The translations under genes were made by a program, and so were the position numbers. DNA of 64,000 bases from Lepiota brunneoincarnata (Eukaryota; Basidiomycota; Agaricomycetes; Agaricales; Agaricaceae), in NCBI GenBank assembly GCA_023014365.1, contig JAEBUN010000007.1:248001-312000 (forward strand), written 5' to 3'. The notes below the pieces were generated by a model that ran no database searches, was not told the DNA's origin, and saw only the letters and a program-made list of their open reading frames with translations. Shown piece by piece: positions 56,501 to 64,000 of the stretch (positions are counted from its first letter, which is position 1; each line of letters opens with the position of its first letter).

Positions 56501-57580
56501 ACGCAGCACTCATCACACACAAAGGCACTCACCAGCAGTCACAGGTAGGTATTAGCACTTAATACAGCAGCACAGCAAATACAACTTCATAATCTACCAT
56601 TTCCTGATGACTACAAAGGCTTCCATTCTAGTGACTGTGTTTTTCAGCTTCAGGAGGGAATATGCGCATTGGGTTGCCGCCTGCCAATAGGCAGTCATGT
56701 ATCCACCTCTAAATTACCTTAACATATATCCTCTCTGTATGGCACACCTGATGGTCAGACCTTGGTTCAAGTCGAATTTGAACCAGAAGTGAAGAGAATA
56801 AATAAATATTATCAGTAATATTCGTGAGTGGAAGATAACAGAGGGTAGGGATTGTGCAGGGCTTATGCGAGTGGCTGAAAGAAAGCGGTGGAGAGGGTTT
56901 AGACAAACTGAGCATTTCAAGCCCAGGGGAAAGGCTGAGCTGGGTGTGCAGGTACCCAGCGAGTGGTGTCCATTGGTTTATGTATGCTTTTGTTGTACAG
57001 TACCTCTCAGACATAGGGCATGCTGAGACTGTTGGAACTATGGGCTGCTCAGAACCCTGGCTGCCGAATCTGCAACTGATTGGGGTGGATTTTCCTCATC
57101 GTATTCCCTCTCAAATCCAGCCATTCAGATTCAATACAATTTATCTACCGGTATCCTCGTAGCATGGACCCATGAACCTCTTGTCATTTATTTCTCACGC
57201 ATGAGCTAACATTAGCAACAATCCCACATCTAAAAACAAAAGCCAATGAAAACTGCATGCTGACAGCCCACTTTCCCAGAAACTGATATCCTTTTCAACA
57301 ACCAAGATAACGACTGCATCCAGACATGACCAGCGGCGCTGACATCAAAGTCAAGTTTAACTCAAAGAATATGCTGTTCAGGTGGCTGGGGTCTAGTGGT
57401 CTTCATGTGCCCATTTTTTCAGTTGGAGGATGTCAGTGATCATGGGTAATTGCTTCAGCTCTGCAGACACTCATCCATCGCTTAGGGCTTACTCTCGGAG
57501 GCACAGTTGTAGGTGATCCGGCCAAGGGATCCCATAGAGCTGTACATCCCAATCCTGGATCGTGTCATATCTAATCTATC
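56501..57580. other. Unassigned stretch
   Basis: No supported gene or repeat. Confidence 0.5.
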
Positions 57581-57587
57581 AACTAGG

Positions 57588-58700
57588 AAATCATGAAAAT
57601 TGCCTTTGAAGCCAGAATAAACCTGTTTGACACTGCTGAAGATATACTGATGGTAAATCAGAGATCGAAATGTGGGTTTCACACCTTGGCCCTGGGCACC
57701 TGCACTTCACAGAATGCTGCGATCTATTGCAATGCAGGGGGAGGGTGATCAAAGAACTTGGGTTTCACTGTACGGATCTTGTCATCACAACCAAGATTCA
57801 TTGGGGTCCAAGAGGTGGCCCTAATAATACTGGATTGTCCTGAAAACAGTGGAGCTATTTGACTCTGTCATTTCAATCGACATCAACTCACTAACTCCTA
57901 GCATAATTGAAGGAACAAAGGAAAGCTTGCAGCAGCTGGGGCTGGATTATGTAGACGTTGTTTTTGCCCACTGCCCTGATATTACAGGTACGTACCTTCC
58001 TTCCACACCTGACCATTGGGTTAATAGTGCCGGTGCGTGCAGTCCCCATGGAAGAGGTTGTTCAGGCTTTCAACTGGGTCATTGACAAAGGATTGGTAGG
58101 ACTAATGGGAGCTTCGCTTACCAACGCACTGACCACTGACAGCGGACCAGGCATTCTACTGGGGGACGTCCAAATGGAATGCTTGCCAGATTGAAGAGGC
58201 TTGGCATAAGCAAGCACAAAGGTTAAGCTAACCTTACAACTAAATTCTGAACTTGGCAGACTTCGTGGATAAGCACGGACTCATGGGTCCAGTTGCTGAA
58301 CAATGCCAGCACCAGTGAGTTAAATAACTCCAGGGCAGACAAAAAAATGATGCCTCCCCTTCCATAGCATGTTCCACCGTGAAAGAGCAGGGAGTGAATA
58401 TGAGTGAGGACAACTAGATGAGCACGGAGTACTTGATCTCATGTCCCTCCCAGTCCACTGTACAGGAAGTGTAGGCTTGGAACCACCACATTCTCCTGCT
58501 TGGCAGGTGGTCTCTTAACTGGAAAGGTGAGTGTGTTTGAGTCAGACCTAAAGAAGGTTGTTTCACCAATTGACTCTGTGCAGTACAACAATGGTATCCC
58601 CCCTGGCTCTCGTTATGATACTCATGTGTGCCATGCTCATGGCACTTGGGTTTCCGCTATCTTGCTGCACACTTGTACATGCCCACTGGGCTGTTGACTG
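57588..58700 (+). pseudogene. Aldo/keto reductase (Kv-beta-like) pseudogene with introns
   Basis: Pieces in order: IMKIAFEARINLFDTAE (57,590), VIKELGFHCTDLVITTKIHWG (57,750), IEGTKESLQQLGLDYVDVVFAHCPD (57,905), a 55-nt intron (57,988-58,042, GTACGT...CAG) leading in phase to VPMEEVVQAFNWVIDKGL, then WNACQIEEAWHKQAQR, GPVAEQCQH, MFHRERAGSEYE, GTTTFSCLAGGLLTGK, a 57-nt intron (58,527-58,583) and YNNGIPPGSRYDTH. These match the NADPH-dependent aldo/keto reductase family related to K+ channel beta subunits, including the active-site DTAE. Multiple frame changes and stops make it non-functional. The only clearly host-metabolic gene relic here. Confidence 0.88.
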
Positions 58701-59109
58701 GAAAAAAATGTCAAGGAGCATTAGTCATGATGCGGATTTGTTCAAAGCCTTAAGTGGATATGGTGTCGATATTGTGAGGGTGGTATCTAGCTTGTGTGGG
58801 ATGATGCACAGGTGTCAGTATGTCTTTCACTGTCCTAATTGACTCACAATAAATCTTCAGTGGGACCCCTAGGTTGGTCCAAGCCTCAATTTGAGAAGTA
58901 TAGCCAGGAAATCCAATCAGTGTTGGAAAACTATTTTCTTCAAGTCCACCTCCCCTGAACCTGCTGCCCGTGCAGCCAGCACTCATTACGCCACTAAGGA
59001 AGACCCCACCTTGTTGCAATGCAATGCAAAACTCCAGATAAAGTGTTATGATCCGTGCTCCTTCTGTATCCGAGGATAACTGGAGACGGCCTTCAATCAC
59101 TCTACAAGG
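58701..59109. other. Unassigned stretch
   Basis: Possibly the decayed 3' end of the reductase gene. Nothing clear. Confidence 0.4.
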
Positions 59110-59373
59110 TGTCCGAGACGGTTGGCCTTATAGAGCTTAGTGGATCGCGCTCAATGAGATAACGAGGGAAGACGCCAAGTTAAGGCAAAGAGGTAAACGA
59201 CCGCTGTTAACAAGATTAAAGCTTGAGGCTTTAATCTCTACTTGTACAGGCCTTATATACCTATGAGATGCTATATACTCGTTATAGGCTACTTGGCTGT
59301 TCTACTGGTCGTGCGCAGTCCTGACCATGATGCACATCCTGGGTGATGGCATCCTAGCGTTATTTATATTACA
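59110..59373 (-). repeat. Probable 3' LTR of element D
   Basis: On the minus strand TGTAATATAAAT...GTCTCGGACA, about 264 bp with TG...CA ends and a TATAAGG box near 59,255. The second LTR is off the window and no purine-rich tract is obvious before it, so the limits are tentative. Confidence 0.5.
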
Positions 59374-60940
59374 ATGAGTCAGTACTCTCGCTACTGCTGT
59401 GCGATGTTCCATCGCTTTCCTCTGACTCATAATCTCCTTCTCCCGATTGTATCTCCATGGAGTCTTCTCCATTCTCGCTCTCCATTCTCTCGGTGCTTCC
59501 ATCCGTATCGGAGGTTGGATCGGTTGATCCATGGTTATCTTCCTCGTCCTCGGGGTATTCCAATATATCCTCCAAGGTTATCTCCATTCCTGCTTCTCTC
59601 ACCAGGTCCTGCATGGCGGTGTAGTATTCCCCTTCCTCGTCTTCGTATTCTTGTGCCCGTAGTTGGTCTGTAGTCTCCTGTACCCATCTTGTAAAGTCGA
59701 ACAGTAATTCTTGTTCCTCCCGGTCTGGACTGTTCATAACATTATCCCCTTCGTAAGGTCTGATGTCCTCATCAGACATATCCTCAGTATAGTCCGACAG
59801 GCTCTCCTGTAATATTTGATTCGGCGATGGGGTCCCAGTCGAAGTATGGGTCGGGTTCTGGGGAGTCGCTTCGGTAGCTTGGTGGTCTGGGGATGGCGGG
59901 TCTTGGGTGAGGTCGATGACGATGGGTTCTCTGGAGTGAATGGTGGCGGGTGTGCCGAAGGATCGATTCAGGAAGTCGGTGGCTTCCACTAGCAGATGTG
60001 GTGGTGGCGTTGGTGGTCGGAATGATGACGGGGGCATTTTGAATTCGGGTGCGGAGGGGTCTGGCTGAAGCGGGGCGCTGCTCGGTGCTTGCAACAATGT
60101 GTCGAATATTGTTGTTTGTGGTTTCGCGTGTGAGGGATCGAGCTCTGCTTGGTATTCCTCGTGGGCGGCGATACAGGCCAGGTACCATACTTGCGGGTTG
60201 ATGCTGGTAAGGGTTTCTCTCGCAGTGCTTCTCGTAATGGCCTGGGGCAATCTTTCGACAATATCGACATTGGTAGCGCGGGCATCCTGCTTTGATATGG
60301 CCAAATCGACGGCAGCAATTGCAGCGAGTTCGGGTGGTGGATAGGTGAGTGGTGGTAGTCCCGATGGGGGCATCATTAGAAGCAGATATAGCTTGTACAA
60401 CACTTGATGATTGGTTACTCGTATCCACCATGGGAGGGTTGGAAGGTTGGGTGGTGGTCCCGATAGGTAGGATAGGGCGGTCCTGACTTCCGCTTCCATT
60501 GCTCGGGCTTGGGATTGGACTCTCGAACGGGAATTCGGTGAGAGCGGTTGATAGCATGGCAGAAATGGTATTGCGGTCCTGTTCCTCTGTTGCGCTAGAA
60601 AGAATAGTGGCGCATAGTTTTTCGAATTCTGTTGCTCGGTCGTGGACGAGGCGCTTGTGATACAGAAGAGCAGTAAATGTCTTCCAGCAGGTGTTGACCA
60701 GGGGTACCATCGCTGGACTGCGTTTAAGACGGGTTCCGGTAATATGAAAGGGAACTTCGTGTAAAAGGATGGATCGTATCTCGGGTTGGTTGGAGGGAAG
60801 GAAGGTATGCCGGATGATATAAGGACTGTTGGTCCTGTCTGGTTGGTCGTCAGCGGTATCGGTGGCAGGGTTAGGTTGGCTATTTCCTTCGACGCGGTTC
60901 GCCAGGGATATGATTCTTTCCCGGATGAGAAGGCGTCCAT
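59369..60940 (-). CDS. ORF4 of element D: 523-codon +1 frame overlapping ORF3
   Basis: Unbroken frame, +1 relative to ORF3, overlapping all but its first 58 nt and continuing 138 codons beyond it. The overlapped half is Pro/Ser/Thr-rich with a few hydrophobic stretches. The non-overlapped tail is strongly acidic (YTEDMSDEDIRPYEG, LEDILEYPEDEEDN, ending SSSESTDSL). It carries the NQILQE junction also seen in copies B and C. The TAA stop overlaps the predicted LTR start. No known domain; expression mode unknown. Confidence 0.6.
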   Translation of the reverse strand: MDAFSSGKESYPWRTASKEIANLTLPPIPLTTNQTGPTVLISSGIPSFPPTNPRYDPSFYTKFPFILPEPVLNAVQRWYPWSTPAGRHLLLFCITSASSTTEQQNSKNYAPLFFLAQQRNRTAIPFLPCYQPLSPNSRSRVQSQARAMEAEVRTALSYLSGPPPNLPTLPWWIRVTNHQVLYKLYLLLMMPPSGLPPLTYPPPELAAIAAVDLAISKQDARATNVDIVERLPQAITRSTARETLTSINPQVWYLACIAAHEEYQAELDPSHAKPQTTIFDTLLQAPSSAPLQPDPSAPEFKMPPSSFRPPTPPPHLLVEATDFLNRSFGTPATIHSREPIVIDLTQDPPSPDHQATEATPQNPTHTSTGTPSPNQILQESLSDYTEDMSDEDIRPYEGDNVMNSPDREEQELLFDFTRWVQETTDQLRAQEYEDEEGEYYTAMQDLVREAGMEITLEDILEYPEDEEDNHGSTDPTSDTDGSTERMESENGEDSMEIQSGEGDYESEESDGTSHSSSESTDSL

Positions 60941-60998
60941 CGTTGTCTGGCTCTGGGAGGTCTGGAGTGGTTGCTCGAGTGTTGGGTGGTTGGGTCAT
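59784..60998 (-). CDS. ORF3 of element D: double zinc-knuckle protein
   Basis: Unbroken 404-codon frame from ATG 60,998, overlapping the last 119 nt of pol in another frame. Helical N-terminal half (about residues 20-150, including LVNTCWKTFTALLYHKRLVHDRA), Ser/Thr/Pro linker, then knuckles CX2CX4HX4C (about residues 226-239) and CX2CX6HX4C (about 244-259). Arg/Pro-rich basic C-terminus ending ESNITGEPVGLY. Same position, architecture and terminal motif as ORF3 of family E1 although overall sequence is very diverged. Confidence 0.75.
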   Translation of the reverse strand: MTQPPNTRATTPDLPEPDNDGRLLIRERIISLANRVEGNSQPNPATDTADDQPDRTNSPYIIRHTFLPSNQPEIRSILLHEVPFHITGTRLKRSPAMVPLVNTCWKTFTALLYHKRLVHDRATEFEKLCATILSSATEEQDRNTISAMLSTALTEFPFESPIPSPSNGSGSQDRPILPIGTTTQPSNPPMVDTSNQSSSVVQAISASNDAPIGTTTTHLSTTRTRCNCCRRFGHIKAGCPRYQCRYCRKIAPGHYEKHCERNPYQHQPASMVPGLYRRPRGIPSRARSLTRETTNNNIRHIVASTEQRPASARPLRTRIQNAPVIIPTTNATTTSASGSHRLPESILRHTRHHSLQRTHRHRPHPRPAIPRPPSYRSDSPEPDPYFDWDPIAESNITGEPVGLY

Positions 60999-63900
60999 TG
61001 GTGGGGTTGTCTAATTTGTGGGCCCTTTTATATTCTTCAATGACTTCCTTGGCGTTCTCCAGGTTTGCTTCTGGCTCCCAGGAATCCTCGGTGGGAAGGT
61101 ATCCTTTCCATCTGACTAGGAATTGATACTTGTTCCGGAATTTTCTGTGGCGCAGTATTGACTCGACCTCGTATTCTTCTTCTCCATTTACAAGGTCGGG
61201 TGGTGGGGCTGTGTTGTATTCCCCATGTGTGTCGTTCTCTTCTGCAGGCATTAGGAGGCTCGCATGAAACTTGTTGTGGATCTTCCATTTGATGGGTAAT
61301 TTTAGTTCATAGGTTACAGGTCCGAGTTTTCTTGTTATGGTGAAGGGACCTTCTCGGCGTTGGGCCAGTTTCTTTGAGGCGTACTGAATTGGGAGGTTGC
61401 GGTTGTCGAGCCAAACCTTCTGTCCAACTTTTAGATTGATATCTGGCCGGTTATATCTTGCAGCCATTTTTAGTCTGGCTTGTTCATGCGCAGCTTGGGC
61501 TTCTTGGCGTATCTTGGCGAGGTATTTAAACTTCTCTCCTATTGCTGGAATGTTCGTTGGCTCCTCGGAGGTCGGAAATCCTTTGGGGCTTGATCCATAG
61601 AGGAGTTCAAATGGGGTATGTTGGTGTTCGGCGTGTGTTTTCGAGTTGTGGACATATTCCAGGAGTGGGAGTGCCTTTACCCATTTGTTCGGGTTCGATG
61701 AGCAATAGATGCCAAGGTAGAGTTCTATTTCTTGATTGAATCGCTCTGTTTGTCCGTCTGTCTGGGGGTGGTAGGCGGTAGAGAGTGCTTGTTCGATTCC
61801 GAGTTGTTTGTAGAATTCTTTCATGGATTTGGCAGCAAATCTGGGGTCGCGATCACTGAGAACTTTCTCGGGAAGGCCAAATCTAGAGAATAGCCGTTTG
61901 ATAAGAATTTCGGCGATCTTGTCCGCGTTGGCGGTTTTCACAGTAGGTTCTAGAATTATCCCCTTCGTAAGCTGGTCGACCACGACCAGTATAGAATCAT
62001 GGGGTCCGTCCGGGGGTAGGTCTGTGATAAGATCCATCGAGATGTTCGAGAATGGATGGGTAGAACGGGGTCCAGGGATAGGTTGAAGCGGTGGTTTTAG
62101 GGGGTGGCGATTGATCTTGTATTGTTGGCAAGCACCACATCCTTTGACGTAGTTTTTGACAAATGATCGCATCCCGGGCCAGTAGGCGTATTCCTGGAGT
62201 TTTCTAGTTGTTTCTGCGATTCCAGGGTGTCCTGCGGTGGGTGAGTCGTGTACTCTTTGCAGTAAGCGGCGTCTGAGGTGTAAATCTTGTGGTATAAATA
62301 GCTTTCCTTGAACACGTGGGTGTCCTGAGTCATCTTCTTGGGCGATGTCGGTCTGTTTCTTTTTCTTCCACAGCTCTTTTATTTCCTTTTTAGTGTTTTC
62401 GTCGATAATATGGATATGTTGTGGCTGTTCTGGTGTGAAGAATTTGTCAGGGAGTGCAACGACCTGTTTGTTGTCTCTTGTCTTGGGTTCATGATCGGGT
62501 CGTCTGGAAAGGGCATCTGCTGGTCCGTTTTTCTTTCCAGGGATGTGTCGGATTTCGATGTCAAATCGTTGCATGTAGGCAATCCATCGGGCTTGTCTTC
62601 TGCTGAGGTCTTCAGGTTTTCTCCAGCGGCGAAGGTTGTCGTGATCTGACCATACGATGGTTTTGTGTGATGATCCTTCTATGTGATGACGCCATTCTTT
62701 GAGTGCTCGGATGATGGCGAAGAGTTCCTGTTCGGAGCAATGATAGTTGCGTTCGGCTGGTGAGAATCCTTTCGAGAAGTATGCGACTGGGTGTTTAACT
62801 CCATTGTTGTCGCGTTGAAGTAGGACTGCTCCTGATGCAAATAGTGATGCGTCGCATTCGATTTCGAAGGGTTTGTCTCGGTCGGGGACCATTAATACCG
62901 GTTCGCTTTGGAATTTTCTTTTGAGAGTATCGAAGGCGTTCTGGCATTCTTCTGTCCATTCGAATTTCTTGGTTTTGGACATTAGGGCATTGAGAGGTTT
63001 TGCCCATGTGGCGTATTGGTGTATGAATTTTCGATAGAAGTTGCAAAATCCTATGAATTTTCGTATGTCGCGTGGGGTAGTTGGTGTTGGCCATTCAGCG
63101 ATGCCTTTGAGCTTTGCTGGGTCCATCGAAACTGAGTCGGGAGTGATAATAACTCCTAGATATTCGAGTCGTTGTCGTTCGAATTCGCATTTCTCGGTTT
63201 TGAGGTATAGATCGTTGTCCTTGAGTATCTTGAGTACTTCTCTTGTGAGGCGTCGAAGTTCTTGTTTTGTTTTTGCGTGAATGAGGATGTCGTCCATGTA
63301 AACAATTACTCCTCCATTGTCGATGAGTTTTCGGAATAGTGAGTCCATCATGGTTTGGAATGTTGCTGGGGAGTTACACATTCCAAAGAACATAACCGTG
63401 GGTTCGAATAATCCTCGGGGTGTCCTGAAGGCTCCTTTCCATTCATCTCCCTTGCGTATGCGGATGTTGTTGTATCCTGCTCGTACGTCGAGTTTGGTAA
63501 AGTACTTTGATCCTCGGAGTTTGTCGAGAATATGAGAGATGAGGGGGAGGTTGTATGCATTTTTGACAGTATGCTCGTTGAGGTACCTGTAGTCTTGACA
63601 GGGGCGTAGTTTTCCATCTTTCTTTCCTACGAAGAAGAAAGGTGATGCCATTGGCGATTTGGATGGTCGAATGTATCCCTTTTGAAGGTTTCCTTCTAGG
63701 AACGTGTCGAGTTCCTTTTCTTCATTGAGGGAGAGTCGGTAGGACTTCATGGCAATTGGTTTGAATGATTCCTTGAGTTCAATTTTGTGATCCCATGGTC
63801 GTTGTGGGGGGAATCGTTCGGCTTGTTTCTTGCTAAATACTGGGAGGTATTCGTGGAATTCCGTGGGTACGACTTTTCTTGGGTCGTCGCTTTTCTTTTC

Positions 63901-63999
63901 TCCGTGTTGTACGGCAAGGAATTGTGATGCTGAGGCTTTGAAGTTGATTTCTTCGAAGCTTGTGGGCTCTAGTGTGGAGATGTGGTTGAGTTGGTCGTT
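60880..63999 (-). CDS. Element D Gypsy pol (N-terminus off window), apparently intact
   Basis: One open frame from the window edge to 60,880, with no stop through ATG 63,750. RT with YMDDILIHAK (about 63,300), RNase H (ECDASLFASGAVLLQ), HHCC finger (HDSPTAGHPG, CGACQQYK), integrase core (SMDLITDLP, SDRDPRFAAKS, YHPQTDGQTERFNQE), LPIKWKIHNKFH, and chromodomain (YEVESILRHRK, FLVRWKGYLPTEDSW). Basic C-terminal tail to PRRRK. Upstream residues (HDKIEL-like HKIELKESFK) are the protease-RT linker. The best-preserved element here. Confidence 0.95.
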   Translation of the reverse strand, partial: NDQLNHISTLEPTSFEEINFKASASQFLAVQHGEKKSDDPRKVVPTEFHEYLPVFSKKQAERFPPQRPWDHKIELKESFKPIAMKSYRLSLNEEKELDTFLEGNLQKGYIRPSKSPMASPFFFVGKKDGKLRPCQDYRYLNEHTVKNAYNLPLISHILDKLRGSKYFTKLDVRAGYNNIRIRKGDEWKGAFRTPRGLFEPTVMFFGMCNSPATFQTMMDSLFRKLIDNGGVIVYMDDILIHAKTKQELRRLTREVLKILKDNDLYLKTEKCEFERQRLEYLGVIITPDSVSMDPAKLKGIAEWPTPTTPRDIRKFIGFCNFYRKFIHQYATWAKPLNALMSKTKKFEWTEECQNAFDTLKRKFQSEPVLMVPDRDKPFEIECDASLFASGAVLLQRDNNGVKHPVAYFSKGFSPAERNYHCSEQELFAIIRALKEWRHHIEGSSHKTIVWSDHDNLRRWRKPEDLSRRQARWIAYMQRFDIEIRHIPGKKNGPADALSRRPDHEPKTRDNKQVVALPDKFFTPEQPQHIHIIDENTKKEIKELWKKKKQTDIAQEDDSGHPRVQGKLFIPQDLHLRRRLLQRVHDSPTAGHPGIAETTRKLQEYAYWPGMRSFVKNYVKGCGACQQYKINRHPLKPPLQPIPGPRSTHPFSNISMDLITDLPPDGPHDSILVVVDQLTKGIILEPTVKTANADKIAEILIKRLFSRFGLPEKVLSDRDPRFAAKSMKEFYKQLGIEQALSTAYHPQTDGQTERFNQEIELYLGIYCSSNPNKWVKALPLLEYVHNSKTHAEHQHTPFELLYGSSPKGFPTSEEPTNIPAIGEKFKYLAKIRQEAQAAHEQARLKMAARYNRPDINLKVGQKVWLDNRNLPIQYASKKLAQRREGPFTITRKLGPVTYELKLPIKWKIHNKFHASLLMPAEENDTHGEYNTAPPPDLVNGEEEYEVESILRHRKFRNKYQFLVRWKGYLPTEDSWEPEANLENAKEVIEEYKRAHKLDNPTNDPTTQHSSNHSRPPRARQRWTPSHPGKNHIPGEPRRRK

Positions 64000-64000
64000 G

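Overview
The window looks like a transposon graveyard from a filamentous basidiomycete (an Agaricomycete is my best guess). The evidence is chromodomain Ty3/Gypsy elements, a Plavaka/Tnp2-type transposase, Tc1/mariner elements, and decayed host-type genes with 50-60 nt GT-AG introns and CTAAC-like branch sites. Nothing bacterial is present (no operons, rRNA or CRISPR), and I saw no convincing tRNA.

Layout. 1-8534: two head-to-tail copies (A, B) of one Gypsy family, called E1 here. Copy A abuts the interior of copy B through its 3' LTR, and B also carries a solo LTR of a second family (E2). 8535-9767: Tc1 remnant T1, cut by LTR B. 10.3-15.9 kb: decayed Plavaka-type element with flanking sequence that recurs inverted and internally deleted at 53.5-56.6 kb. 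16.2-16.9 kb: another E2 solo LTR. 17.1-23.7 kb: fragments of intron-containing genes (WD40 piece, an apparently intact three-exon gene, a decayed multi-exon gene). 23.7-25.1 kb: Tc1 element T2. 25,166-41,222: E1 copy C on the minus strand, split by a complete E2 element (29,670-37,536, plus strand, TSD GGGGA). 41.2-52.1 kb: a third Gypsy-like element F, minus strand. 57.6-58.8 kb: aldo/keto reductase pseudogene with introns. 59.1-64 kb: Gypsy element D, minus strand, with unbroken frames running off the window.

The retroelements carry more than gag and pol. E1 and D have a third ORF after the chromodomain, encoding tandem zinc knuckles (ORF3), and a +1-frame overlapping ORF (ORF4) that extends past it in B, C and D as a tail, strongly acidic in D. 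E2 has a three-exon gene on the opposite strand between pol and the 3' LTR; its splicing recreates a Zn(II)2Cys6-spaced cysteine cluster next to a Glu/Arg-rich coiled coil. F has a four-exon-compatible reading frame in the same antisense position. F also contains at least 17 copies of the palindrome TAAGCTTA in about 10.8 kb. E1 and E2 both show a primer-binding site complementary to the predicted 5' end of their own RNA (Tf1/sushi-type self-priming).

Most disabling mutations are TGA stops; at four sites a sister copy has an arginine codon (CGA, once also CGG). This fits CpG cytosine deamination. Only D pol/ORF3/ORF4 and the 17.7-18.4 kb gene look unbroken.
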